Positions 20,015 to 28,436 of a DNA stretch of 64,000 bases are shown here, one piece after another. Within the stretch, counting starts at the first letter, position 1, and the number at the start of each line of letters is the position of its first letter. Made by a program: the position numbers and the translations under genes. The notes below the pieces were generated by a model, which ran no database searches, had not been told where the DNA came from, and was given only the letters and a program-made list of their open reading frames with translations. This stretch comes from Bacillus pumilus (GTDB taxonomy: Bacteria; Bacillota; Bacilli; Bacillales; Bacillaceae): NCBI RefSeq assembly GCF_038738535.1, contig NZ_CP046128.1, positions 682,001 through 746,000 of the forward strand. Direction: 5' to 3'.

Positions 20015-20746
20015 ATGTTTTCAAGTGAGGTCATTTCAAGCTTTAATGAACTAGAAAGCGCTTTATACCGATATATCATGGAAAACAGTGAAAAGGTCGT
20101 GTATATGAGAATTCGGGATTTAGCAGATGCTGCCCATATTTCCACCTCGTCTGTCCTTCGCTTTTGCCGAAAAGTGAATTGTGAAGGCTTTTCAGAGTTT
20201 AAAGTGAAACTCAAAATGTATTTAGAATCAGAGCAAACTCCTACTTTAAAAAGCACACAGCACTTTCTATATGAATTTATTGAACGCACACTGAAAGGGG
20301 ACTTTGAAGGGAAAATTAAGGAGGCAGCAAGGCTCATTGCCGATGCAAAAAATGTGCTGTTTATCGGAACTGGCAGCTCTGGTATTTTGGCACAGTATGG
20401 GGCGAGGTATTTTTCGAGTCTTGAGAAATTTTCATTTTACATCAATGATCCGTTTTTCCCGATGAATATGCAGTATTTAGACAATAGTGTCACCATTGTG
20501 CTGTCTGTATCAGGGGAGAACCGTATTACGATTGATCATATTTCGAAGTTAAAAAGAGAAGGAAGCAAAATCATTAGTATTACAAACAATCAGCACTGTA
20601 CGATTTCGCGCATTTCCGATTTAAATATTGCTTATTACGTGACAGACGAACGGGTTCACAGAGCCAATATTACGACACAGACGCCAGTTGTGTATATTTT
20701 AGAAGCGATGGCTCGTGACATGTTCGCGATGTTAAAGGAAAAGTAA
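20015..20746 (+). CDS. RpiR/MurR-family regulator
   Basis: 243-aa regulator: HTH_6 domain with IRDLADAAHISTSSVLRFC (residues 31-49) and a SIS domain with VLFIGTGSSGILAQYGARYF and IVLSVSGENRITIDHI. Divergent from licH, which it probably controls in response to a phosphorylated beta-glucoside. The intergenic region holds TAAC..GTTA and TGTTAC..GTGACA dyads that could be its sites. It is clearly distinct in sequence from the RpiR protein at 11513. Confidence 0.82.
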   Translation: MFSSEVISSFNELESALYRYIMENSEKVVYMRIRDLADAAHISTSSVLRFCRKVNCEGFSEFKVKLKMYLESEQTPTLKSTQHFLYEFIERTLKGDFEGKIKEAARLIADAKNVLFIGTGSSGILAQYGARYFSSLEKFSFYINDPFFPMNMQYLDNSVTIVLSVSGENRITIDHISKLKREGSKIISITNNQHCTISRISDLNIAYYVTDERVHRANITTQTPVVYILEAMARDMFAMLKEK

Positions 20747-20749
20747 AAG

Positions 20750-20784
20750 GAGCCGCTGCATGAATCAGCCGCTCTTTTTTTTCT
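20750..20784 (+). terminator. Terminator after rpiR gene
   Basis: GAGCCGCTG / CAGCCGCTC, a stem with one mismatch, followed by a run of T; lies between converging genes. Confidence 0.55.
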
Positions 20785-21964
20785 GTCTCATAAAAGCGAG
20801 GATGGCAATCCCCGAACAGATGAGCACAAACAAACCGCCTAGCAAATACACAGTCCTCGCTCCGAATGCATCTGCAATCAATCCAACAAAGAAAATAGAT
20901 AAACCGACAGATACAGAAGAAAGGACGTAATGAGCCGAGTACACCTTTGATAAATCTCGGACGGGCGTTTCCGTTTGAAGAATGGTTTGCTGCGAAACAT
21001 CCCGAATTTGATAAGCAGGCCCCATCAAAATACAAAGCAGCAAAGCAAGCCACGGCAGGCTGTTCAGTGAAAAGACAATAGTCAGCACTGCATAAATGAA
21101 TGAACCAGCTGCCATAAAGAGAAGAAGCTGCTTTTGAATCAACCGGCTTATCCACGCAGCCAAGAGCCCGCCTAGAATGGCGCCTGTATAATAAGCGGCG
21201 TTGATAAAACCCCACCATTCCTCACTTTCGTTTAAATCATGGGTGACAAAGGCAAGGGTAATCGCCCCGATCCACACAGCGCCCGCCATATTTTCACAAA
21301 CATCCATAAAGGTCAGAGTGCGAATCGTTTTATTTGTCCAAATAATCGCCCAGCCATCCTTGAAACTGTTCATCTTATTTGCTTTTCGAACCGTGTCTTC
21401 TTGCTTGAGAAGAGGAAAAACAGGGATGAAAAACAAATAAGACAACACAATCATGAAACAAGTAATCCACATTAAATAAAAAGGACCAATCAACAGGACG
21501 AGCATTCCAGTAAACGAATAACCGGCGATTTGGACCGTTTGATGAAAAATGGAGGCTGTACTGTTCGCTTTCACAAGCTGATTTGCTGGCACAAGCATCG
21601 GCATGATGGCCTGTAATAAAGGACTGATGAATCCACCTGTGATGGAAATGAGAATAAGCGCACCAAACAGCCAGACCATATGCTGCTGAAAGAAATGAAA
21701 TTGGGCTGTAAACACGATGAGCATCACAAGACGTAAAAGAGGGACCCATTTCAACAGCCGACCCGCTTGAAAGTGATCGGTCAAAACAGGAGAGATGAGC
21801 CCGGCTAATAGCTGGCAAAGCGTTCTTATTAGCGGAAATAGAGTCGCATAGGCAACAGATTGTGTATCTTGATAGATCACAAACGTGATCGTCATCACAA
21901 ATAGAATATCACTTAGCATGAGAAGGCTTTTACTGCCTGTATAATACCAAAACTTGTTTCCCAT
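20765..21964 (-). CDS. MFS transporter, MFS_3/macrolide-efflux-like
   Basis: 399-aa twelve-helix membrane protein. MGNKFWYYTGSKSLLMLSD at the N-terminus, a TM1-6 block ending near residue 180, a cytoplasmic loop with RKANKMNSFKDGWAIIW, and TM7-12 ending in a basic tail MRQKKKSG. The pattern fits the MefA/enterobactin-exporter type of MFS carriers with unknown substrate. ATG 21964 is supported by AAAGGAG about 10 nt upstream; the longer frame to 21991 lacks a site. Confidence 0.75.
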   Translation of the reverse strand: MGNKFWYYTGSKSLLMLSDILFVMTITFVIYQDTQSVAYATLFPLIRTLCQLLAGLISPVLTDHFQAGRLLKWVPLLRLVMLIVFTAQFHFFQQHMVWLFGALILISITGGFISPLLQAIMPMLVPANQLVKANSTASIFHQTVQIAGYSFTGMLVLLIGPFYLMWITCFMIVLSYLFFIPVFPLLKQEDTVRKANKMNSFKDGWAIIWTNKTIRTLTFMDVCENMAGAVWIGAITLAFVTHDLNESEEWWGFINAAYYTGAILGGLLAAWISRLIQKQLLLFMAAGSFIYAVLTIVFSLNSLPWLALLLCILMGPAYQIRDVSQQTILQTETPVRDLSKVYSAHYVLSSVSVGLSIFFVGLIADAFGARTVYLLGGLFVLICSGIAILAFMRQKKKSG

Positions 21965-22109
21965 ATCCAACCGGCTCCTTTTCAAAAACAAGTTCAGTAT
22001 AGCATGGTGATGAAGGACCTAGAGGCTTTTCATTGAAAAATACATCTTAAGGATGAGAGGATTGTGATAAGCTAAATGAAAGACATCGCAAGGAAAGGGG
22101 TTCAAATCA

Positions 22110-22589
22110 ATGAAAGTACTACCGGCACATGAATTCTTGAATCAGCACAGCATCCCTTATGAGATCAAAGCATTTTCTTCCGAAACAGAGAAGGGAGCCG
22201 CAAATGTAGCAGCAGCCCTTGGTTTTCGTGAAAGACAAATGATCAAAACATTGATTTTTGAAACAGGGGAAGGGGAGCAGCTGCTTGTGATGGTTGGCGC
22301 AGACCAGCATATTAAGTCAGGGAAACTAAAGAAAGCGGCCGGCTCCCGTAATATTAAAATGGCATCACCAGAGAAGGTTCTGGAAGTGACGGGCTACCGA
22401 ATTGGCTCGATACCGCCATTTTGCTGGCAGCCAGAAGGCTTCCGCACCATCATCGAAGCTTCGTTATTAGAGGAAGAGGTATTAGGCGTTGGAGCAGGCG
22501 AATGGGGAAATGAAATCCTCATCACACCAGAACAATTAGTGAAAGCCTCAAAGGCTGTACCGTATGACATTGTTCAACCAGCCGAATAG
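22110..22589 (+). CDS. YbaK/EbsC-type aminoacyl-tRNA deacylase
   Basis: 159-aa protein of the YbaK/ProX editing family, which hydrolyses mischarged Cys- or Ala-tRNA(Pro). Family traits: N-terminal LNQHSIPYEI, KTLIFETG with the conserved Lys, LVMVGADQHI, KLKKAAGSRNIKMASPEKV, and the glycine-rich GYRIGSIPPF loop that binds the amino-acyl ester. Monocistronic, with a strong bidirectional terminator at 22592. Confidence 0.88.
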   Translation: MKVLPAHEFLNQHSIPYEIKAFSSETEKGAANVAAALGFRERQMIKTLIFETGEGEQLLVMVGADQHIKSGKLKKAAGSRNIKMASPEKVLEVTGYRIGSIPPFCWQPEGFRTIIEASLLEEEVLGVGAGEWGNEILITPEQLVKASKAVPYDIVQPAE

Positions 22590-22591
22590 AA

Positions 22592-22625
22592 AAAAAGTGC
22601 CTGTTTCTTATGCAGGCACTTTTTT
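22592..22625. terminator. Bidirectional terminator
   Basis: AAAAAGTGCCTG pairs with CAGGCACTTTTT around a 7-9 nt loop; it separates the ybaK-like gene from the converging LysR gene. Confidence 0.85.
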
Positions 22626-23532
22626 AATTTGCAGCAGGCGCCTTAAATGGATCGATATCTTTCATTTGCAGAAAGGCATCCACTGTTCTATTTTTTTCAA
22701 GATCATTCGCCCGTTTGCAGATAACAACGGGTCTGACGATTTCTATGCCTTCGATATATACGCGCCCAATCTCTTTCCGCTTGAGACTGCCTTGAACCGC
22801 ATCACGGGGAACAAGTGTGATCCCATAGCCAGCTTTGATCATTTGAATCGCTTCATGAACACCGCTGAATTGTAAATCAACAGTCGGTTTTTTAATTCCT
22901 TTCGAGGTGAAAAGGGAAAAGAGCTTATCTCTTGTGGAGCTGCCTTCTTCACGCATCAAAAAAGGCTCCAGGCTCAGGCGCTCTAGCGGGACGGTTTTTC
23001 CGTTTAACGGATGGTCTGCTGGCACAATAAAATCATAGCTTAAATTCGTCAAATGGGAGGTAACGATCTCCTCATGATGCAAATCTTCAATTACAGCGAT
23101 GGCCACATCTGATTCATATTGAAGCAGGCTGTCTATCACTTGAGCGGAGTTTCCGCTTTTTAATTCGATTTCTGTCTGTGGTGAAGACGTTTTAAAAGCA
23201 GCGAGCCAATCAGGCAGTAAAAAGTTGAGTGGTACGTAGGTAGAAGCGATGCGGAGACGCCCCTTTTTCCCATTTTGTAATAGCGTGATCTGATATTCTA
23301 CTTCCTTTTCAGCCTCGAACACTTGCCGGGCATAAGGATACAGCATCTTTCCCATTTCTGTGAGCGCAATTCCTCGGCCGTTTCGTTTAAAAAGGCGAAA
23401 ACCGATCTCTCGTTCAATGCTTCTAAGCTGAGCCGTCACAGCTGGCTGTGTCAAAGATAGTGCGTCTGCTGTTTGTGTGACGCTTTTAGTCTCTGCAACC
23501 TTTGCAAAAATCCGAAGGGCATGTAAATTCAA
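22624..23532 (-). CDS. LysR-family transcriptional regulator
   Basis: 302-aa regulator. N-terminal winged helix: MNLHALRIFAKVAETKSVTQ, then LSLTQPAVTAQLRSIEREIG. The C-terminal periplasmic-binding-like domain begins near residue 88 (LRIASTYVPLNFLLP). TTG at 23532 is chosen because AGGTGG lies 6 nt upstream, giving the standard LysR start. Divergent from an MFS gene, which it probably regulates; a widely spaced inverted repeat lies between them. Confidence 0.82.
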   Translation of the reverse strand: MNLHALRIFAKVAETKSVTQTADALSLTQPAVTAQLRSIEREIGFRLFKRNGRGIALTEMGKMLYPYARQVFEAEKEVEYQITLLQNGKKGRLRIASTYVPLNFLLPDWLAAFKTSSPQTEIELKSGNSAQVIDSLLQYESDVAIAVIEDLHHEEIVTSHLTNLSYDFIVPADHPLNGKTVPLERLSLEPFLMREEGSSTRDKLFSLFTSKGIKKPTVDLQFSGVHEAIQMIKAGYGITLVPRDAVQGSLKRKEIGRVYIEGIEIVRPVVICKRANDLEKNRTVDAFLQMKDIDPFKAPAAN

Positions 23533-23558
23533 CTTTGCACCACCTATCAATTATTTTA

Positions 23559-23600
23559 ATGCTTTAATCAAAAACATTCATTAGATTTATTATAAAGCAT
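23559..23600. promoter_or_regulatory. Inverted repeat in LysR/MFS control region
   Basis: ATGCTTTA (23559-23566) and TAAAGCAT (23593-23600) form perfect 8-bp arms separated by 26 nt. Position in the divergent region suggests a regulator site. Confidence 0.35.
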
Positions 23601-23635
23601 CCCTTATCGTAAAGATAGCGAAGGGGGAAGGGAAA

Positions 23636-24835
23636 ATGGATCATCGTCAAAAGCAAGTTGTGTCAATATCGCTCATCACAGCATTTGCACTTATTGGGGA
23701 TTCAATGCTCTATATTGTTCTTCCAGTCTATTGGAAAGAGATTGGTTTATCATCTATTTGGGAGGTCGGGTTACTGCTGTCCATCAACCGATTCATTCGC
23801 ATTCCGCTAGCGCCTGTCGTTTGGTGGCTCTATCGCTATATCCCAATGAAGACCGGTGTATTAATGGCGATTTTGATCGCGTCAGTGACCACGATATTAT
23901 ATGGGGTGAGCGGTTTTTGGCTGCTGCTGATCTGCCGCTGCGCATGGGGGCTTGCTTGGACGTTACTCCGTATGAGCGGGATGAGGGTTTTGGCTGAAAT
24001 AGACGAAGGCTCACAAGGACATTTGACGGGTCTTTATAATGGGCTTTACCGGCTTGGCAGTTTATTTGGCATGTTATTTGGCGGGATTTTCGCCAGCTTG
24101 TTCGGCTTCCAGTCCATGACGCTTGTCTTTGGTTTACTCACATTGATAGGGTGCGTTTTTTATGTATCTTTGGATGAAATTGAAAAGAGAGAAGGCACGC
24201 AGATGTATCATGGCATCAAACAGAAGTGGTTTGCACGAGATGTTGTAAAAGTACTGATAACAGGCATGCTGGTCGCACTTATTATACAAGGTTTATTCGC
24301 ATCCACGCTGAGTCATGTCATTGAAGCAAAGATCGATCAGGATGAATTTGCTCTATTTGGCTTTGTCATCGGAGCTTCGGCTTTAAGCGGTGTCATTCAA
24401 GCAATCAGGTGGGGGTGGGAACCATTTGTCGCACCGAGAACAGGCAAATGGTTTGATCGGCTTGTGATGAAGGAACGAATGCTATGCTGGATGTTTCTTT
24501 CATTTGGAGGGCTCAGTTTTCTTGGGGTCATGCTGAAGGTAAGCGGCTGGTTTCTATTGATGCTGCTTTTGATTCAGCTGCTGGCAACGATTGTAACAAC
24601 GTTCACCGATACACTTGCCTTTCAAAAAGCCTCTGCTCAAACAGATAAGAACCGCTTTCTCGCCAGCTATTCTTTTGTTCAAGATATGGGGGCTGCTTTA
24701 GGGCCTTTGTGCGGGTATACATTGATCCAGTTTTTTGGAACAAACAGCGTCTTTTGGCTGATGCTCATCATAAGCTTAATGCTTGTCAGCATGTGGGTAA
24801 GAGGCGGGCAGCATGTCTCTTCTAGTGCAGTGTAA
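23636..24835 (+). CDS. MFS transporter
   Basis: 399-aa twelve-helix major facilitator. Starts MDHRQKQVVSISLITAFALI; the inter-helix segment RFIRIPLAPVVWWLYRYIP corresponds to the TM2-3 region, and GLYNGLYRLGSLFGMLFGGIF to TM5. Substrate cannot be inferred; divergence from a LysR regulator suggests inducible export. Ribosome site GAAGGGGGAAGGG precedes the ATG. Confidence 0.75.
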   Translation: MDHRQKQVVSISLITAFALIGDSMLYIVLPVYWKEIGLSSIWEVGLLLSINRFIRIPLAPVVWWLYRYIPMKTGVLMAILIASVTTILYGVSGFWLLLICRCAWGLAWTLLRMSGMRVLAEIDEGSQGHLTGLYNGLYRLGSLFGMLFGGIFASLFGFQSMTLVFGLLTLIGCVFYVSLDEIEKREGTQMYHGIKQKWFARDVVKVLITGMLVALIIQGLFASTLSHVIEAKIDQDEFALFGFVIGASALSGVIQAIRWGWEPFVAPRTGKWFDRLVMKERMLCWMFLSFGGLSFLGVMLKVSGWFLLMLLLIQLLATIVTTFTDTLAFQKASAQTDKNRFLASYSFVQDMGAALGPLCGYTLIQFFGTNSVFWLMLIISLMLVSMWVRGGQHVSSSAV

Positions 24836-24859
24836 AAAAATAAAGCGTTATATAAAAAA

Positions 24860-24891
24860 ACTGCCTCATGCAGCTGAGCGCAGGAGGCAGT
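24860..24891 (-). terminator. Terminator of the DUF3900-like gene
   Basis: ACTGCCTC (24860-24867) / GAGGCAGT (24884-24891); the minus strand continues with TTTTTTT. Confidence 0.8.
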
Positions 24892-24900
24892 CATATTCTC

Positions 24901-25980
24901 TTATTCTAAGTCTGAATCGTAGGCTTTTTGCGTCAGCTGGCTGACAACCTCTTTTAATCCATTTGGTTTATGGAATTCAACAGGTGTGCTTCCTTTTTCA
25001 AAGACGATTTGGTCTGCTTCGACGAGCACGACATATCGATTGTTGACCTTCGCAATATGGATCGAGTGGCCAAAGTCCGCTAGAAGCCCTTTGATTTCTG
25101 TTTCACCTAGACGCATTTTCATTGTGATATCAGGGGTTTGTTCCACAATGTGAGATGCTGCTAGTGTGACCTGTTCTGTATCGAGTGTTTCTCTAATTTC
25201 TCGTTTTTCACTCGCTTCCCATATTTCAAGGTCCTCTTCAAATTGCTTTAATTCTTCACTTTCATCCTGTAATGTTTCAAATACTTGTTCCTGCACCATA
25301 TTCATGACCTGTGATTTCATGATTTCAGGCATAGATTCCCCGTATTCGACGAATTTCAGAAAGTCCTCAAAATAACGAGCATGTGAGGATTGGTGAATTT
25401 TCACTTCGGCTTCCTCTGTCATGCCCTCTTCTGGCATAAACGGATATTGAATCGATTTCATGTTTTTTGTTGTAATGGCCATTTCGACTTTTTTGATCAA
25501 GGTAGATGTATCAGCGATAGAAGCCACTTTCTGTTCAAAATCGCATTTCATAATAAAGACAAAGGAGTCATCAAAATATTTTTTAGGGACAGCAGACGCA
25601 ACTAAAAAAACGCCGCCTCTGACAGCACTTGTATCTAAATACGTGCGAACAAACTGTTCGCTGCATTCATTAAATACTTCTTTTGTATCGGCAAATCTCG
25701 TTTGATGAAATAAATTGTAGTTTGGATTTGAATCGAGTTCATGACCGGGTTCGACAATGAATCGGCCAATTTTGGTTGGTACTTGTTCAGATTTAGGGTG
25801 TCTGTCCACTTTTCGTTTGACGATTTTTTTCAGCTCGCCATCTAAAAAGTCCTTCAGCTCACTTTGTTCAAATTCCTCTTGATCTAATGTTTGATAATGC
25901 TTGAACCGTTTATTTGCTTGTTCATCTTTGCCTTCGATTTCTACGACAAAGAATGATAGAAAACGTATCGTAAAATCCAT
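24901..25980 (-). CDS. DUF3900-like protein
   Basis: 359-aa soluble protein restricted, as far as I recall, to Bacillus relatives and labelled DUF3900; I cannot assign a function. Segments of note are MDFTIRFLSFFVVEIEGKDE at the N-terminus, RGGVFLVASAVPKKYFDDSF in the middle, a Glu-rich coiled-coil-like stretch (residues about 230-275, EVKIHQSSHARYFEDFLKF then acidic heptads), and a C-terminal basic/aromatic segment. A good sigma-A promoter is at 26017-26045 and a perfect Fur box lies further upstream. Confidence 0.7.
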   Translation of the reverse strand: MDFTIRFLSFFVVEIEGKDEQANKRFKHYQTLDQEEFEQSELKDFLDGELKKIVKRKVDRHPKSEQVPTKIGRFIVEPGHELDSNPNYNLFHQTRFADTKEVFNECSEQFVRTYLDTSAVRGGVFLVASAVPKKYFDDSFVFIMKCDFEQKVASIADTSTLIKKVEMAITTKNMKSIQYPFMPEEGMTEEAEVKIHQSSHARYFEDFLKFVEYGESMPEIMKSQVMNMVQEQVFETLQDESEELKQFEEDLEIWEASEKREIRETLDTEQVTLAASHIVEQTPDITMKMRLGETEIKGLLADFGHSIHIAKVNNRYVVLVEADQIVFEKGSTPVEFHKPNGLKEVVSQLTQKAYDSDLE

Positions 25981-26016
25981 TGATTGGTCACCACTTTTTC
26001 TTCTTCGGATATGTTG

Positions 26017-26045
26017 AGTATAGAAAAAGGAGTGAAAATCGTCAA
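26017..26045 (-). promoter_or_regulatory. sigma-A promoter for the DUF3900-like gene
   Basis: On the minus strand TTGACG (26045-26040), 17-nt spacer, TATACT (26022-26017), 37 nt ahead of the start codon. Confidence 0.65.
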
Positions 26046-26100
26046 CGAATGCAGAAATATCGTGTCATTATTTCCCGAGAAATGTTTAGTGAAAAACACT

Positions 26101-26115
26101 TGATAATAATTATCA
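26101..26115. promoter_or_regulatory. Perfect Fur box
   Basis: TGATAATAATTATCA is an exact match to the 7-1-7 Fur consensus. A possible plus-strand promoter TTGATA (26099-26104) / TAGAAT (26122-26127, 17-nt spacer) overlaps it. Next to it, TTATCATTCT / AGAATGATAA (26110-26133) forms a 10-bp hairpin. The controlled gene is unclear: the nearest downstream start on the minus strand is the DUF3900-like gene. Confidence 0.75.
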
Positions 26116-26132
26116 TTCTTGATAGAATGATA

Positions 26133-26162
26133 AAAGAAAAGAAGGAACCTGCCAGTTCCTTC
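26133..26162 (-). terminator. Terminator of the DUF1540 gene
   Basis: GAAGGAAC (26141-26148) / GTTCCTTC (26155-26162); minus strand continues TTTTCTTTT. Confidence 0.75.
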
Positions 26163-26178
26163 ATCTCAGAAAAACAAC

Positions 26179-26328
26179 TTATTTTGTTTCAAATGTTTCG
26201 CAATCAGTTTCGGCATTGCGAGTCACATCAGTCATTGTGTTTTTACCAATTTTAATGGTAGAAGCAGTACAGCTGTTATCAGCCCAAAAACGGCAAGAGT
26301 TCACTTCACAAAGTACGTTTTGTGCCAT
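26179..26328 (-). CDS. DUF1540 domain small Cys protein
   Basis: 49-aa protein: MAQNVLCEVNSCRFWADNSC is followed by TASTIKIGKNTMTDVTRNAE and ends ETDCETFETK. The spacing of four Cys (positions 7, 12, 20, 43) matches DUF1540, a short domain thought to bind metal. GGAGGTGAATTCTC precedes ATG 26328. A sigma-B-like promoter lies at 26453-26478, so it is probably a general stress or stationary-phase gene. Confidence 0.8.
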   Translation of the reverse strand: MAQNVLCEVNSCRFWADNSCTASTIKIGKNTMTDVTRNAETDCETFETK

Positions 26329-26452
26329 GAGAATTCACCTCCGTGATTCATATTGAGAATGAAGCAAGCTGCCACTTGAATTCATTCCATCTAGTAGTCT
26401 CTTTATAAAAAGAGGCTGTTTGTGCTGATGATGCACATGTTTATCATACCAT

Positions 26453-26478
26453 CTACCCTGATAATATACAATTTAAAC
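26453..26478 (-). promoter_or_regulatory. sigma-B-like promoter for the DUF1540 gene
   Basis: Minus strand GTTTAA (26478-26473), 14-nt spacer, GGGTAG (26458-26453), against consensus GTTTAA-N12-15-GGGWAW. It lies 125 nt ahead of the start codon. Confidence 0.5.
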
Positions 26479-26483
26479 TTTGA

Positions 26484-26518
26484 AAGAGCGAGAATACAAA
26501 TCTCGCTCTTTTTTTATT
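26484..26518 (+). terminator. Orphan terminator hairpin
   Basis: GAGCGAG aatacaaat CTCGCTC then TTTTTTT. No plus-strand gene was found upstream in 26329-26483; it may isolate the yfnH promoter region. Nothing else was seen in 26329-26610. Confidence 0.6.
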
Positions 26519-26612
26519 TGTAAAAATAGTTAAATGCTAGGTGGCACCATCTCTCATTTCGACATATGAATAGAGTAGATTCAAAACCTGATGTCGGACA
26601 AAGTCTAAGGGT

Positions 26613-26640
26613 ACATGTACTGATTTTCCGCATAAAGATA
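26613..26640 (+). promoter_or_regulatory. Candidate sigma-K promoter of yfnHGFED
   Basis: ACA at 26613-26615 and GCATAAAGATA ending at 26640 with 15 nt between ACA and CATA, close to the sigma-K pattern (AC ... CATANNNTA), though the final TA is one base late. In B. subtilis the yfn operon is expressed late in the mother cell. Confidence 0.35.
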
Positions 26641-26683
26641 AGGTTTTCAATCAAAAATTTTCATAGAGAGATGAGGGGAGAAG

Positions 26684-27448
26684 ATGAAAGCAGTCATTCT
26701 CTGCGGAGGAAAGGGAACGAGAATGAGTGAGGTCACACAAGCGCTTCCTAAACCACTTGCTATGATCGGAGATCGGCCTATTCTATGGCATATTATGAAA
26801 ATCTATCAGTATTACGGAGTAGATGAGTTTATCTTATTGCTTGGATATAAAGGAGAGAAGATCAAAGAATATTTTCTGAACTACGACTGGCGGCATCACA
26901 GCATGCAGCTGGATATGGCAACAGGAGAAATGAAGCTTTTAGGAAAGTCAGAGAACTGGAAAATCACCTTTTTAGATACGGGTGAGGAGACGATGACAGG
27001 CGGACGGTTAAAGCAGGCACAGGACTACATTGGGGGTGAGACATTCATGATGACATATGGTGATGGACTTGCCAATATCAATATGTTTCATCTGCTGAAG
27101 CGTCATCAGGATCTTGGGGCAGCTGCGACTGTCACAGGAATTGAAAAGAAGTCCCAGTACGGGACACTGAAGGTGTATAACGGGATGGCACAATCCTTCT
27201 CTGAGAAGACAGACAGTGTCGGGATGATCAATGGAGGGTTTTTTGTGTTGTCTCCAAAGGTATTTGACTATTTGACAGACGATGATCAATGCGTGTTTGA
27301 AGCGGAGCCTCTGCAAAATCTGGCGAATGATGGAGAGCTTGCGGTTTATGAGCACCACGGATTTTGGACAGCGATCGATACGTATAAGAACCTGAAGGAA
27401 ATCAATGGCATGTGGACAAATGGAAAACAACCATGGAAGGTTTGGTGA
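26684..27448 (+). CDS. yfnH: Glucose-1-phosphate cytidylyltransferase
   Basis: 254-aa RfbF-type nucleotidyltransferase making CDP-glucose from CTP and glucose-1-phosphate. The N-terminal signature [19 protein letters not shown] (residues 5-23), [15 protein letters not shown], then [18 protein letters not shown] and [10 protein letters not shown] are typical of RfbF. First gene of a five-gene operon syntenic with B. subtilis yfnHGFED, which supplies spore-surface (crust) polysaccharide. GAGGGGAGA precedes the ATG, and the next start is 4 nt past its stop. Confidence 0.9.
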   Translation: MKAVILCGGKGTRMSEVTQALPKPLAMIGDRPILWHIMKIYQYYGVDEFILLLGYKGEKIKEYFLNYDWRHHSMQLDMATGEMKLLGKSENWKITFLDTGEETMTGGRLKQAQDYIGGETFMMTYGDGLANINMFHLLKRHQDLGAAATVTGIEKKSQYGTLKVYNGMAQSFSEKTDSVGMINGGFFVLSPKVFDYLTDDDQCVFEAEPLQNLANDGELAVYEHHGFWTAIDTYKNLKEINGMWTNGKQPWKVW

Positions 27449-27452
27449 CGGC

Positions 27453-28424
27453 ATGAGCGGATTTTGGAATGGGAAAAACGTATTTGTGACTGGATGTACA
27501 GGACTATTGGGAAGCTATCTCGTCAAGGAATTGATTGATCAAGGTGCAAACGTAACTGGGCTTGTGCGTGATCAGGTGCCTCGATCGAATTTATATCAAG
27601 GCAGTCAATTCGAAAAGATGAATGTGGTGCAAGGTGCATTGGAGGATATGCAAACGATTGAACGTGCGTTAGGAGAATACGAAATTGATACTGTCTTCCA
27701 TTTGGCGGCGCAGGCCATTGTTGGGGTCGCAAATAGACACCCTGTTTCTACATTTGAAGCCAATATTTTAGGGACATGGAATGTACTGGAGGCTTGCAGA
27801 AGACAGCCGCTGATCAAACGAGTCATCGTGGCATCAAGTGACAAAGCATACGGCGATCAGGAGCAGCTTCCATACGATGAAGATATGCCGTTAAATGGGA
27901 AACATCCGTATGATGTATCGAAGAGCTGTGCAGATTTAATTTCTCACACGTATTACAACACATATGGTCTTCCGGTTTGTATTACACGCTGCGGCAATTT
28001 ATACGGGGGCGGGGATTTAAATTTCAACAGAATCATTCCGCAAACCATCCAGCTTGTGCTAGAAGGAGAGGCGCCTGAAATTAGAAGTGACGGGACATTT
28101 ATTCGTGATTACTTCTACATTGAAGATGCGGTCAAGGCTTATTTGCTGCTAGCTGAGAAGATGGAGGAAAAAGGGCTCGCTGGAGAAGCATTTAACTTTA
28201 GTAATGAAATTCAGCTGACGGTGCTTGAGCTCGTGGATAAGATTTTAAAGGCGATGGGCAGTGAACTGAAGCCGCGTATTTTAAACCAAGGAACGCATGA
28301 GATTAAGCATCAATATTTGTCGGCAGAAAAGGCGAGAAAGCTGCTTGATTGGAAGCCTGACTACTCCATTGATGAAGGTTTAGAGAAGACGATTGAATGG
28401 TATCGCGAATTCTTTCAAAAATAG
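27453..28424 (+). CDS. yfnG: CDP-glucose 4,6-dehydratase-type SDR enzyme
   Basis: 323-aa NAD-dependent extended [23 protein letters not shown] holds the TGxxGxxG nucleotide motif, followed by [20 protein letters not shown] and the catalytic YDVSK (Tyr-x3-Lys). Together with the upstream cytidylyltransferase it should make CDP-4-keto-6-deoxyglucose. The fold is shared with other NDP-sugar dehydratases; the neighbour fixes CDP-glucose as most likely substrate. ATG 27453 chosen: it starts the conserved FWNGK block immediately after yfnH. Confidence 0.85.
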   Translation: MSGFWNGKNVFVTGCTGLLGSYLVKELIDQGANVTGLVRDQVPRSNLYQGSQFEKMNVVQGALEDMQTIERALGEYEIDTVFHLAAQAIVGVANRHPVSTFEANILGTWNVLEACRRQPLIKRVIVASSDKAYGDQEQLPYDEDMPLNGKHPYDVSKSCADLISHTYYNTYGLPVCITRCGNLYGGGDLNFNRIIPQTIQLVLEGEAPEIRSDGTFIRDYFYIEDAVKAYLLLAEKMEEKGLAGEAFNFSNEIQLTVLELVDKILKAMGSELKPRILNQGTHEIKHQYLSAEKARKLLDWKPDYSIDEGLEKTIEWYREFFQK

Positions 28425-28436
28425 AGGTGTAAGTAG

